A stretch of DNA of 64,000 bases from CAZUCE01 sp964619265 (GTDB taxonomy: Bacteria > Planctomycetota > UBA1135 > GCA-002686595), in NCBI GenBank assembly GCA_964619265.1, contig CAZUCE010000008.1, positions 62,001 to 126,000 of the forward strand, read 5' to 3'. The notes under the pieces were generated by a model. The model did not search any database. It was not told where the DNA came from and worked only from the letters and a program-made list of their open reading frames with translations. Positions within the stretch are counted from its first letter, which is position 1, and each line of letters starts with the position of its first letter. Below, one piece after another: positions 1 through 9,248 of the stretch. Position numbers and translations under genes: made by a program.

Positions 1-309
1 GGGGAGAGCGAGCTGCCGACGGTGACCTACTGGATCAATGCGCTCCAGGACTTGGCAACCGAAGTTCCGGTGCTGGTTAGCTTGAACCGCAGCGAGCGGA
101 TCGACCCTGCGCGCGTCCTGGGGCGCTATTCTTATGCTCATCCTGTTTTCGATGAGGCTGCGGTTCGCGCCCAGGATCGGTTCATGGAGATCGATGGTCG
201 GGACGGCATTCACTTTTGTGGAGCCTATTGGCGCAACGGATTTCACGAGGATGGCCTGTGGAGCGGAGCACGCGTTGTGCAACGCCTGAGGAGCGAGGTC
301 TCCGTATGA
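1..309 (+). CDS. FAD-dependent amine-oxidase-like protein, C-terminal end (partial)
   Basis: The reading frame is open from the first base and ends with TGA at 307-309, so only the last 102 codons are present. The residues around LNRSERIDPARVL, YAHPVFD and HFCGAYWRNGFHEDG match the C-terminal part of the NAD(P)/FAD-binding oxidoreductases that commonly sit beside DUF1365 and cyclopropane-fatty-acid synthase genes. The glycine-rich GFHEDG region is where this family closes over FAD. The stop overlaps the next start (ATGA), so the genes are translationally coupled. A role in lipid modification is inferred from the neighbours; the substrate is not visible. Confidence 0.8.
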   Translation, partial: GESELPTVTYWINALQDLATEVPVLVSLNRSERIDPARVLGRYSYAHPVFDEAAVRAQDRFMEIDGRDGIHFCGAYWRNGFHEDGLWSGARVVQRLRSEVSV

Positions 310-1076
310 GCTGCAATCGCTACTTGAAGGGGCGCATTCATCACCAGCGACATTCGGTCCTTCGGCATGGGTTCCGGCGAAAGGTGGGCTACTACGAATT
401 GGACCTCACAAACGGCCTCCGTGAGTTCGCGCGCTGGCCCTTGGCTTCTGCGCGCTATCCGGCGTGGCTTTGGTTTCGCCGCCGGGATTTTCTGGCTCCC
501 TCCACGGCCTCCCTGGACGAAGCGGTCCGCGACCGCGTGGAACTCGAACTCGGGCGGCGCCCAGCTGGACGCGTGCGGCTCGTTACCCAGCTCAGAACTC
601 TCGGATATCTTTTCAATCCGGTCTCGTTCTACCTGTGCGAGGACGGTGCCGGCGACTTGGAGGCATTTGTCGCTGAAATCACCAACACGCCCTGGGGTGA
701 GCGGCATGCCTACGTCTTAGACGCTCGGCAGGCCGAACCGATTGGCGAGGCGGGCTTGCGTTGGCGTTTCGAGAAACAGTTCCATGTTTCTCCATTCTTC
801 GACATGGATCAGGTCTATGAGTGGACGGTGCATTCCCAAGGCGACCGGCTCACCATTCATATGACGAACTTGGAGGCGGGCGAGCCAGTCTTCACGGCTG
901 GGTTCGAGGCCAATCGCCGCCCGCTCACCAAAAGGGCCCTCGTTGGGTCCAGCCTACGGCATCCTTTGCAGCCGCTGCGGATCCACCTGGCGATCTATCT
1001 TCACGCTGCGCGCCTGTGGTTGGGGCGCGTGCCGTTCTTCGCCCATCCAACCAAACGCTTCCCCGGCGCTGCCTGA
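306..1076 (+). CDS. DUF1365 family protein
   Basis: A 256-residue protein starting at the ATG that overlaps the upstream stop; a longer frame exists upstream but lies inside the previous gene. The N-terminus (GRIHHQRHSVLRHGFRRKV) and the central LGYLFNPVSFYLCED and FHVSPFFDMD segments are typical of DUF1365. The family has no established biochemical role but is a frequent partner of an FAD oxidoreductase and a cyclopropane-fatty-acid synthase, as here. A part in making or delivering modified fatty acyl chains is inference from that conserved context. Length is normal for the family. Confidence 0.85.
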   Translation: MSCNRYLKGRIHHQRHSVLRHGFRRKVGYYELDLTNGLREFARWPLASARYPAWLWFRRRDFLAPSTASLDEAVRDRVELELGRRPAGRVRLVTQLRTLGYLFNPVSFYLCEDGAGDLEAFVAEITNTPWGERHAYVLDARQAEPIGEAGLRWRFEKQFHVSPFFDMDQVYEWTVHSQGDRLTIHMTNLEAGEPVFTAGFEANRRPLTKRALVGSSLRHPLQPLRIHLAIYLHAARLWLGRVPFFAHPTKRFPGAA

Positions 1077-1099
1077 GCGATTTGCCCGTGAACGACGAC

Positions 1100-2446
1100 A
1101 TGACCAAAGTTCTGAAGGCCCCTTCGCAAGGAGCCGGGCTGCGATTTGTGCAACCCGCAGAGTCGCCGGCCAGGATTGGCCTCGGTCGACCCGGGGGCAG
1201 TGGGTCCGCCTTGGAATTCGGGCGACCTCCGACCTTCGGAGCACGCGCTGTGTTCTCGCGTCTCGAGAAGCTTACCGAAGGGCGTTTGCTCGCCACCTGG
1301 GAGGGCGGTCAGCGCAGCTTTGGAGCGACGGCCGCTGACGGGCTCGAAGCCAGCTTCCATGTGGTCGATCGACGGTTCTGGGCGGCGATTGCCTTGCGCG
1401 GCACGATCGGCGCGGGGGAGGCTTGGTCGAAGGGGTGGTGGATCGCAGAAGATCCGGCTTCGGTCGTGCGGCTGATCGCGCGGAATCTTGAGGCCAACCG
1501 CAAATTGGAGAGTGGTTTGGCCAAGTTGTCGCGCCCGGCGCTCGCCTGGTTCCATCGCTTGCGCGAAAACACCCTGCACGGCAGCCGCCAGAACATCTCG
1601 GCGCACTACGACCTCTCCAATGAGTTCTTCGCGCTGTTTCTCGACCCGACGATGACCTACTCGTGCGGCCTGTTCGAGTCGCCGGAGTCGACCCTAGAGC
1701 AGGCCTCTTTGGCAAAGATCGATCGATTGCTCACTGCGCTGGATGTGCAGCCAGGCCACCGCTTGCTCGAGATCGGAACCGGTTGGGGCGCTTTGGCGGA
1801 ACGCGCTGCGGAGAAGTTCGGTGCGCAGGTCACGACCGCCACAATCTCTGCCGAGCAGCACACATTCGCTTCCGAGAGAATTCGCAAGGCTGGACTCGAG
1901 GATCAAGTCGAGTTGCTTCTGCGCGACTATCGCGAGCTGGAGGGACGCTACGATCGGATCGCGTCGGTCGAGATGATCGAGGCGGTCGGGCACCGGTACT
2001 ACAGCGCCTTCTTCGAAAGTTGCGCCGGGCTCTTGGCGGAAGACGGTCGCCTGGGACTTCAGGCGATTACGATTCGAGACAGCGCCTACGAAGAAGCGCG
2101 GCGGTCGGTGGATTTCATTCAACGACACATCTTTCCCGGCTCCTGTATCCCGTCGATCTCCGCGCTGCAAGAAGCCCAGAGCCGCGCCACGGATCTGCGA
2201 ACGGTCGAGCTATTCGATATGGGCCTGCACTACGCGCGTACCTTGGCGGAATGGCGGTCGGCGCTTCGGGGGCGCTGGGAGGAAGCCCAGGCACTCGGCT
2301 TTGACGAGGACTTCTTGCGGCTGTTCGAGTTCTACTTCGTCTACTGTGAGGGGGGCTTCGCCGAGGGGCATATCAGTACCGTCCAGTGGATCAGCGAGCG
2401 GCCGGCGGCGGTCTTGAGGCGCAGGGCGGCCATCGAGGGCTGCTAG
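1100..2446 (+). CDS. cfa: Cyclopropane-fatty-acyl-phospholipid synthase
   Basis: A 448-residue S-adenosylmethionine-dependent enzyme that adds a methylene bridge across double bonds of membrane phospholipid acyl chains. Seen: HYDLSNEFF and MTYSCG (family signature near the lipid site), LLEIGTGWGALAE (SAM-binding loop), the conserved FIQRHIFPG segment and FDMGLHYARTL near the C-terminus. ATG at 1100 was chosen because the frame upstream overlaps DUF1365; a GTG at 1088 would add four residues. It is the third gene of an operon with the FAD oxidoreductase and DUF1365 protein. Strong match; chemistry on a related lipid cannot be excluded. Confidence 0.93.
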   Translation: MTKVLKAPSQGAGLRFVQPAESPARIGLGRPGGSGSALEFGRPPTFGARAVFSRLEKLTEGRLLATWEGGQRSFGATAADGLEASFHVVDRRFWAAIALRGTIGAGEAWSKGWWIAEDPASVVRLIARNLEANRKLESGLAKLSRPALAWFHRLRENTLHGSRQNISAHYDLSNEFFALFLDPTMTYSCGLFESPESTLEQASLAKIDRLLTALDVQPGHRLLEIGTGWGALAERAAEKFGAQVTTATISAEQHTFASERIRKAGLEDQVELLLRDYRELEGRYDRIASVEMIEAVGHRYYSAFFESCAGLLAEDGRLGLQAITIRDSAYEEARRSVDFIQRHIFPGSCIPSISALQEAQSRATDLRTVELFDMGLHYARTLAEWRSALRGRWEEAQALGFDEDFLRLFEFYFVYCEGGFAEGHISTVQWISERPAAVLRRRAAIEGC

Positions 2447-2544
2447 CTCGAAACAACGGCTTGGAGAGAAGTCCCCGGGACGGGAGAACGTCGTAGTCTG
2501 ATCTCAGCCACTTTCCTTCGCTCTCTTTCACGGTTTCAGCTCCC

Positions 2545-5046
2545 ATGGCCCTCGCGCCCTTCGCCTCGACGATCTGTTCACTGCCCCTCAGTCTCGCGCT
2601 CCAAAGCACGGGCCAGCTCGAATTGGGACAGCCCGAAGTGCTTTCTCGCCTGCGGCTCGCTCCCGAAACGGTGGCGACTCTCGATCCGGGCCGGGTTGGC
2701 GAATTGGACCTCGATGTGATTCGATCCGAGCGCAACGGAGCCCTTTGGCTCCTGGCCAGGCCTGAGGATCGCGAGCGCCTTTCGAACGCCGGCATTCCGT
2801 ACGAGGTGATTCACGAGGATGCCCAGCAGTTCTACGCCGAGCGATTGGCGGCCGAGGCGGCGGAGCTGCCAACTTTGGGAGCGGCTAGCTTCGGAGCTTG
2901 GCTGAGTCCGCCTTTCGGTCAGGGGTCGATGGGGGGCTACTACACCTTCGATGAGTTGGTCGGGGTGTTTGACCAGATCACCGCCGCCTATCCGGACCTG
3001 GTCGCCCCGCGTGCCTCGATCGGCCAGAGCTTGGAGGGTCGCGACCTGTGGGCCATCCAGTTGACGGATCAACCGGGGGTGGACGAGGGCGAGCCGAAAG
3101 TGCGCTTTGACTCTTTGCATCACGCGCGTGAGCCGATGGGCGTGCACGCGGCGCTGTGGTTTCTTTTGTGGGCCGTGGAGAGCTACGGGGACGATCCGCT
3201 GGCAAAGCACCTGGTCGATGACCGCGAGACTTGGTTCGTACCGGTCGTGAACCCGGACGGCTACGTCTACAACCAGCAGATCGCTCCGGGTGGTGGCGGC
3301 CTGTGGCGCAAGAACCGACGCAATCTTGGCGGAGGAGTCTTTGGCGTCGACCTGAATCGGAACTACCCGTTTCAATGGAATTTTGATTCGGTGGGCAGCA
3401 GTGGCAACCCTTCGAGCGAGGTGTATCGCGGAACCGGGCCAGCCAGCGAGCCTGAGACTCAGAGTATGGTCGCGTTCATGAATTCGCAGCGCTTCGATAC
3501 GGCTTTGTCGATTCACACCTTCTCGAACCTGTGGCTACAACCGTTTGGATACGACTTCGTGTTTCCGGCGAACCAGGCCGAGTACCAGGAAGTTGGTGAA
3601 TTGGCCGTCGAAGCCAACAACTACGAACTCGGCGCACCGCCTTTCATCCTGTCCATCGCCAATGGCGTGACTATCGACTATGACCAGGCCGAGTTCGGAA
3701 CCATGTCTTGGACACCCGAGATCGGCTCGGCCGCGGATGGCTTCTGGCCCGTGGCGTCGCGCATCGTTCCGCTCGCCGAAGAAAACCTGCAGGCTTTGCA
3801 GCGCACAGCGCAGGCCGCCGGGGCGTTCGTTCGAGTGGTGGGGGAAGAGCCTCTCGAAGTCGGGGACGGCGATGGATTCTTGGCGGCCGGAGAGTCGGTG
3901 GACTTCGCGGTGGAGCTGCGAAACTCAGGCCGCTCGGCGGCCACCCCCGTTTCGGTAACTCTCGCTACCAGCAGCCCGCTCGCCACGGTGACCGGGGGTG
4001 CCTTCACGGTGGCGAACCTTGGTTCGTTCCAGAGTGCCTCGACCTCGAGTGGGGAACTGAGCCTGTCCCTGGACGCGAACGCTGTCTCGGGCACCGAGAT
4101 TCCCTACACGCTCACCCTGGCCTACGAGGGGTTTGTCTCGATCGCCGAGGGCCTCCTGATCGTCGGCGTGCCTCGCGCCTACCTGGCCGATTCGCTCGAG
4201 CTCGATTTGGGCTGGACGGCTGGTGTCTCCGGTGACACGGCCTCTACGGGCGTGTGGGAATTGGGCGATCCAATCGGCACGGAGAGCAACGGGGAGGACG
4301 CCAGCCCGGAAGACGACGACACTCCGGGCGCTGGGCTGCTGTGCTTCACCACCGGCAACGGCGGGGGCTCCGGCGGCAACGACGACGTGGACGGCGGATT
4401 CACGACCCTGATTTCGCCGCGCTTCGATCTGTCCGATGCTGCGGCGGCCACGCTGTCTTACTCGCGCTGGTTTGCGGATCTTTCCGTGGTCGACGATGAG
4501 TTCCAGGTATCGATCTCCAATGACGACGGGGCCACCTGGATTCCGCTTGAGTCGATCACGGGCAACCAGAATTTCTGGCAGCGCTCTGAGTTCCTGGTTT
4601 CCGAGGTCATCGTTCCGACCGATCGCATGCGCCTACGATTCGTGGCCAGCGATGATCCCAACAACTCGATTGTCGAGGCTGCGATCGACGAGCTCCGCGT
4701 GGAGAGCTACGACGAGGCGCCGCGTGTACACGTCTACGGGGATCCTGCGATCGGGACGCCGGTTTCGTTCCAGGTTTCCGGCGAACCGAACAGTTCCTTC
4801 GTCCTCTACTGGTCGGGAGGGACTTCGCTCCTTTCGATTCCTGGAGTGGCCGGGACCCTCGAGTTAGATCCGGCTCAAGCGGGAAGCTTGCTTACGGGCA
4901 GTGTGCCGAGCGGTGGCTTGTCCGAGACAGTCTTTGCCCTTCCAAACAACCCGGGCTTGATCGGCCAGGCCCTCTACTTTCAAGCCTTGAGCATCGCGCC
5001 CTCCGGCCTTGCGTTTTCCAACGCGGCGCTGGTCACCTTCGAATAG
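2545..5046 (+). CDS. Secreted zinc carboxypeptidase (peptidase M14) with C-terminal beta domains
   Basis: An 833-residue metallocarboxypeptidase, probably exported: residues 1-20 form a hydrophobic signal-like segment. After a propeptide-like region of about 120 residues comes an M14 domain with zinc ligands His193 and Glu196 (HAREP), third ligand His324 (LSIHTF), substrate-binding NPDGY and LNRNYPF, and catalytic Glu392 (WTPEIG). Residues 440-530 resemble an extracellular Ig/CARDB-like module, 570-720 a MAM/jelly-roll-like module, and the last 110 residues match a domain also seen in the secreted proteins at 55.4 and 57.4 kb. It stands alone and likely degrades external peptides. Confidence 0.9.
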   Translation: MALAPFASTICSLPLSLALQSTGQLELGQPEVLSRLRLAPETVATLDPGRVGELDLDVIRSERNGALWLLARPEDRERLSNAGIPYEVIHEDAQQFYAERLAAEAAELPTLGAASFGAWLSPPFGQGSMGGYYTFDELVGVFDQITAAYPDLVAPRASIGQSLEGRDLWAIQLTDQPGVDEGEPKVRFDSLHHAREPMGVHAALWFLLWAVESYGDDPLAKHLVDDRETWFVPVVNPDGYVYNQQIAPGGGGLWRKNRRNLGGGVFGVDLNRNYPFQWNFDSVGSSGNPSSEVYRGTGPASEPETQSMVAFMNSQRFDTALSIHTFSNLWLQPFGYDFVFPANQAEYQEVGELAVEANNYELGAPPFILSIANGVTIDYDQAEFGTMSWTPEIGSAADGFWPVASRIVPLAEENLQALQRTAQAAGAFVRVVGEEPLEVGDGDGFLAAGESVDFAVELRNSGRSAATPVSVTLATSSPLATVTGGAFTVANLGSFQSASTSSGELSLSLDANAVSGTEIPYTLTLAYEGFVSIAEGLLIVGVPRAYLADSLELDLGWTAGVSGDTASTGVWELGDPIGTESNGEDASPEDDDTPGAGLLCFTTGNGGGSGGNDDVDGGFTTLISPRFDLSDAAAATLSYSRWFADLSVVDDEFQVSISNDDGATWIPLESITGNQNFWQRSEFLVSEVIVPTDRMRLRFVASDDPNNSIVEAAIDELRVESYDEAPRVHVYGDPAIGTPVSFQVSGEPNSSFVLYWSGGTSLLSIPGVAGTLELDPAQAGSLLTGSVPSGGLSETVFALPNNPGLIGQALYFQALSIAPSGLAFSNAALVTFE

Positions 5047-5355
5047 CTGGGCGCCGGCTCCCTTGTTGAGCCGGACGGGGACCGACCTCGGGCGATCGGT
5101 GCGGGCCCTGGCCTTCTAGGCCGGGGGAATTCGAGCCCGCGCCCGCAGGGCATGAGCCGCGCCTTGAGGCTGCCCCGGCGGGTGCCCTCGAAGGATGTCA
5201 ACAGCGAGGAGAAATCCCGGTGATTGAGTTCGTATCCTGAGCCTTCCAGGCCTCGAGGTTGGGCTGGGGAAATGAGCCTGATATGAATCCGCAGCCTGTT
5301 TCATGCGTCACCTCTGACTTGTTCGGCGGAGAACTCAGCTTGCGCGGCATAAGCC
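5047..5355. promoter_or_regulatory. Intergenic region: end of carboxypeptidase gene and presumed carotenoid operon promoter
   Basis: No convincing gene is present in these 309 bases. A perfect 7-bp stem with a 7-base loop (5054-5060 paired with 5068-5074) follows the carboxypeptidase stop and may help end its transcript, though no T-run follows. The rest is the only sizeable gap before the seven-gene carotenoid operon, so its promoter should lie here; I see no confident -35/-10 pair. Confidence 0.4.
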
Positions 5356-6522
5356 ATGTCTGATCATGAGTTGCCCTTCGAATTCGTGCTGGTCGGCGGT
5401 GGCTTGGCGAACAGCTTGTTGGCCCTAGCGCTTCTCGAACGTCGTCCCGAGACCCGCTTGATCCTGATCGAACGGGAATCACAGATCGGGGGAGAACACA
5501 CCTGGTGCTTTCACGAACGCGACGTCCCCAAGGAACTCAGCGCGGTCGTCGAAGACTTGATCGAGTTTCGTTGGCCTGGGTACGACGTGCGGTTTCCTGG
5601 GTTTACGCGCCGCCTGGATAGTTCCTATCGTGGTTTTGGAACCAAACGGCTCGCCCAATGCCTCGAGCAGGCCTTTTCGAAGGCGCCCGGCGCGGAGCTT
5701 CGGACCGGCACCTCGGCTCGCACCGTTGCGCCCCACGTGGTTGAGCTTGAAGGCGGCGAACGTCTGGAGGCCGGGTGGGTCATCGACGCGAGGGGGCCAC
5801 AGCCGGCCGAAGCCCGGGGGCGCGCGGGCTATCAGATCTTCTTGGGTCGCGAGTTGGAGCTTTCGGCCGGGCATGGCCTGGAGCGACCGGTCGTCATGGA
5901 CGCCACGGTGGAACAGGAGGGCGGTTATCGGTTCGTCTATGTTCTGCCGCTCGGGGAGCGCCGGCTGCTTATCGAGGACACGGTGTTTGCCGACGCTCCG
6001 GAGCTCGACGAGGAGCGTTTTGGCGAGCGCTTGGACAACTACGTCAAGGCAGCTGGCTGGGCGGTTCAGCAAGTGGTTCGAGACGAGCGCGGAGTCTTGC
6101 CGATGGAATTTTCTGGGAACGGGCCCGCGATGGTCCAGGAGGGGCTCCTCCAGGCCGGCTACGCCGGCGGTTGGGTGCATCCTGCGACCGGCTACTCGTT
6201 TCCGGTTGCAGCACGTCTGGCGGCTCAGCTGGCCTCCTGCGAAGAACCCGAACAATATCTCGACGTCCTGCGCTCCTTGGCGCAGCAGGTCGCGTCTCAA
6301 TCCAGATTTGGACGTCTACTCAATCGTTTGCTGTTTCGGTGGTTTTCGCCGACCGGGCGTGTCGACATTTTTCGCCGCTTCTATCACCTCCCGGACGACT
6401 TGATCGCGCGCTTCTACGCGCTGCGCATGCTCCGGCGGGATCAGTTCCGTATCCTCGTAGGTCGCCCACCGCGTGGCATGTCTATCCAGGCTCGCTGTTC
6501 CGCCGCACGCCGATTGTCTTGA
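5356..6522 (+). CDS. crtY: Lycopene beta-cyclase
   Basis: A 388-residue flavoprotein of the CrtY type, converting lycopene to beta-carotene by closing both ionone rings. Seen: the N-terminal dinucleotide-binding stretch FVLVGGGLANSLLAL, the CrtY motif GGEHTWCFH, the later YRFVYVLPLG and LLIEDTVFAD segments, and HPATGYSFPVAAR near the C-terminus, all typical of bacterial cyclases. It opens the carotenoid operon and its stop overlaps the TTG start of the prenyltransferase. Length matches the family. The C-terminal 20 residues are arginine-rich and probably variable. Confidence 0.93.
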   Translation: MSDHELPFEFVLVGGGLANSLLALALLERRPETRLILIERESQIGGEHTWCFHERDVPKELSAVVEDLIEFRWPGYDVRFPGFTRRLDSSYRGFGTKRLAQCLEQAFSKAPGAELRTGTSARTVAPHVVELEGGERLEAGWVIDARGPQPAEARGRAGYQIFLGRELELSAGHGLERPVVMDATVEQEGGYRFVYVLPLGERRLLIEDTVFADAPELDEERFGERLDNYVKAAGWAVQQVVRDERGVLPMEFSGNGPAMVQEGLLQAGYAGGWVHPATGYSFPVAARLAAQLASCEEPEQYLDVLRSLAQQVASQSRFGRLLNRLLFRWFSPTGRVDIFRRFYHLPDDLIARFYALRMLRRDQFRILVGRPPRGMSIQARCSAARRLS

Positions 6523-7571
6523 ATTCCAAGGTTCGCGAAACTGAAGCCGCGCAGCTCGGCCAGCCAACCTCCGTTTTTGCGGAGGTTGTGGAAGAGCATG
6601 CACGCGCGTGGGTTGAGCGACAGTTGATCGAGGAACCGGCCGCGGACGAGCGGGCCCTGCTCGAAGCCGCGCTGCTGACTCCGCTGCAGGCTTTCTTGGC
6701 CCGTCCCGGCAAGCTCTTTCGCGCACGAATGGTCGAGACCGCTTTCGAAGCTGGGGGAGGCGAACCCGCTCGCATGCCCAGGGCGCTACCGGTCGTGGTG
6801 GAAGCGATTCATGCCGGCTCCTTGATTGTCGATGACATTCAAGATGCCAGCCTGGAGCGGCGCGGCTTGCCGTGTCTGCATCGCAGTTTTGGAATCCCGC
6901 TCGCGATCAACACAGGCAATCTTCTATATAGCTTCGGGCTGGACCTGATTGGCGAGCTGGGGCTCGAAGAGCGTGCCGAGTTGGCCATGCATCGCGAGGC
7001 CGCGCGCGCCCTTTTGCGAGGCCACCAGGGTCAGGGGCTGGATTTGACGGCGCGTGCGTTTGAAATGGAGCCGGCCAGCCTGCGGAGGCTGGTGGCTTGC
7101 TCGACGCGGCTCAAGGCTGGGAGCTTGCTCGAATTGGCCGCGCATCTCGGTGCGATCGCCTCAGGCGCTACGGAATCGGTGCGGCTTGGGCTCGGAGCGT
7201 TCGGGAGCGAGTTGGGCGTTGGATTGCAGATGCTCGACGACGTCTCGGGACTGTTCAGAGCCGAACGCCGAGCCAAGGCGCTCGAGGATCTGACCCTGGG
7301 GCGGCCGACCTGGGCTTGGGCCATGCTCGCGGAATCGCTGGCGCCTGATGCGTTCGAGCGCATTCGGCTTGAAGCCGGCAGTGCGTCCGCGGGAGCGGAT
7401 CCGGAAATTTGCCTCGGGCTCATGGCGCAAGCGTTGACCTCCCTCGCTCCGGCGCGGATCCACAAACACCTGCGCTCAGCCCTGGCGGGGCTGCGTGGCT
7501 TGATGGGCACGTCTCCGGCTTACTTGGCCATTGAGGCTGAAGTGGATCGCTTGGAGAGCAGCTTCCTCTAG
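6519..7571 (+). CDS. crtE: Polyprenyl diphosphate synthase, probably geranylgeranyl diphosphate synthase
   Basis: A 350-residue class I prenyltransferase that would supply C20 diphosphate to phytoene synthase. The frame is open far upstream inside crtY; TTG at 6519, overlapping the crtY stop as TTGA, is the best start because translation upstream is only a shadow frame. The first aspartate-rich motif is intact (DDIQD, residues 105-109). The second reads LDDVSG (240-244), so the third Asp of DDxxD is replaced by Gly. DLTLGRPTWAW follows, as in related enzymes. Activity is expected from context, but the altered second motif could change chain length or reflect a special subfamily. Confidence 0.85.
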   Translation: MNSKVRETEAAQLGQPTSVFAEVVEEHARAWVERQLIEEPAADERALLEAALLTPLQAFLARPGKLFRARMVETAFEAGGGEPARMPRALPVVVEAIHAGSLIVDDIQDASLERRGLPCLHRSFGIPLAINTGNLLYSFGLDLIGELGLEERAELAMHREAARALLRGHQGQGLDLTARAFEMEPASLRRLVACSTRLKAGSLLELAAHLGAIASGATESVRLGLGAFGSELGVGLQMLDDVSGLFRAERRAKALEDLTLGRPTWAWAMLAESLAPDAFERIRLEAGSASAGADPEICLGLMAQALTSLAPARIHKHLRSALAGLRGLMGTSPAYLAIEAEVDRLESSFL

Positions 7572-7577
7572 ATCCCC

Positions 7578-9248
7578 ATGGTCGACCTCGAGCGCCAATC
7601 CGCTTCGGCCGGGAATCCGAAACAGGCTCCGAATCCTGGTCGAGGGGGTTCCAGCCGTGGGCGAGCCGCAGTCATCGGTGCCGGCTTCGGAGGTCTGGCC
7701 GCTGCGATCCGGCTCCAAGCTGCCGGGTTTTCGACCGAGTTGTTCGAGGCGAGAGACAAGCCTGGCGGACGGGCCTACGTCTACGAGCAGGACGGTTTCA
7801 TTTTCGACGGTGGCCCGACCGTCATCACGGCTCCGCCCTGTCTCGAAGAACTGTTTGAGGTAGCGGGCAAGCGGATGGCGGATCACGTGGAGTTGTTGCC
7901 GGTGAGCCCCCTGTATCGCCTGGTGTGGAGCGACGGAGACTCGATCGACTACACCAGCGACACGGAACGGATGCTCGAGCAAATTCGCGCCCAGTATCCG
8001 GGAGATGAGAAGGGCTATCTGGAATTCGTCGAGTACTCGCGCGAAGTCTTCGGCCGCGGCTACGAGGACTTGGCGGACGAGCCCTTCTTAAAGTTCTGGG
8101 ACATGGTGCGGGTGGCGCCCCAACTCGCCAGGCTGCGTGCGGACCGCTCGGTCTACGCAGCGGTGAGCCGGTTTGTAAAACATGAACACCTTCGCCAAGC
8201 GCTGTCGTTCCACTCGCTGCTGGTGGGCGGCAATCCGTTCGAGACCAGCGCGATCTACACCCTGATCCACTACCTCGAGCGTCACTGGGGCGTGTTTTTT
8301 CCGCGCGGCGGCACGGGAGCATTGGTCCGGGCGTTGGTGCAAGTTTTCGAAGAGCTGGGTGGGAAGCTGCACTTGTCCTGCCCCGTGGACGGAATCGAGT
8401 TGGTTCGGAATCCACACGGGGGCCCGAGCGCCGGGGCGCTTCACCGACTGGGAGCCGGAGGCCAGGCGCCCCGCGACTTCGACGTGGTGGTCTCCAACGC
8501 GGATGTTCACCACACTTACGCAAACCTGTATGGGTCCGAGTCCGCGGCGAAGCCCATGCAGCGAAAGCTCGAGCGCATGGACTGGTCCATGTCGCTGTTC
8601 GTGCTCTATTTCGGAACCGATATCGACTACCGGGGCGCTGTCGCTCATCACACGGTTCTGTTCGGGCCTCGGTACCGCGAGCTGCTGCGCGAGATCTTCC
8701 ACGGCAAGGAGTTGCCGGAGGACTTCAGCCTGTACTTGCACGCCCCAACCGAAACCGACTCGTCGCTGGCGCCTCCGGGCTGCGGGAATTTCTACGTTCT
8801 GGCTCCGGTGCCTCACCTGGGCAAGGCGCCGATCGATTGGGATACAACAGCCGAGGCCTATGCGGATCGGTTGCTTGAGGCCCTCGAGGCCCAGCTTCCA
8901 GGCTTACGCCAGCACGTGGTCACGCGCCGCTGGCTCACGCCGGTCGACTTCCGCGATACCCTGCGCAGTTATCAAGGATCGGCGTTCTCTTGTGCGCCGA
9001 CGCTGACCCAGAGTGCTTGGTTCCGCCCGCACAACCGCGACAGCCGGATTCCAGGTTTGTACCTGGTTGGTTCGGGGACTCATCCTGGAGCTGGTGTGCC
9101 CGGGGTCGTCAATTCGGCCAAGGCCACCGCCAAGCTGATCTTGGCGGACTATCCGGAGCAGAGCTCGGAGTCCTCGAGCATTGGGTCTGAACGCCCTTCC
9201 ACAGAGCGCGCTCTTGGCGAAGGTTCCGCGGGGGGGACCGATCGATGA
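7578..9248 (+). CDS. crtI: Phytoene desaturase
   Basis: A 556-residue FAD-dependent desaturase of the CrtI family, taking phytoene to lycopene. The Rossmann motif AVIGAGFGGLAAAIRL lies at about residues 31-46 after a 30-residue polar extension. Further family hallmarks are KPGGRAYVYEQDGFIFDGG, RGGTGALVRAL and the C-terminal HPGAGVPGVVNSAK FAD-binding signature. It starts six bases after crtE and overlaps crtB by four bases. The residues after about 520 are low-complexity and probably dispensable. The number of desaturation steps cannot be read from sequence. Confidence 0.94.
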   Translation: MVDLERQSASAGNPKQAPNPGRGGSSRGRAAVIGAGFGGLAAAIRLQAAGFSTELFEARDKPGGRAYVYEQDGFIFDGGPTVITAPPCLEELFEVAGKRMADHVELLPVSPLYRLVWSDGDSIDYTSDTERMLEQIRAQYPGDEKGYLEFVEYSREVFGRGYEDLADEPFLKFWDMVRVAPQLARLRADRSVYAAVSRFVKHEHLRQALSFHSLLVGGNPFETSAIYTLIHYLERHWGVFFPRGGTGALVRALVQVFEELGGKLHLSCPVDGIELVRNPHGGPSAGALHRLGAGGQAPRDFDVVVSNADVHHTYANLYGSESAAKPMQRKLERMDWSMSLFVLYFGTDIDYRGAVAHHTVLFGPRYRELLREIFHGKELPEDFSLYLHAPTETDSSLAPPGCGNFYVLAPVPHLGKAPIDWDTTAEAYADRLLEALEAQLPGLRQHVVTRRWLTPVDFRDTLRSYQGSAFSCAPTLTQSAWFRPHNRDSRIPGLYLVGSGTHPGAGVPGVVNSAKATAKLILADYPEQSSESSSIGSERPSTERALGEGSAGGTDR

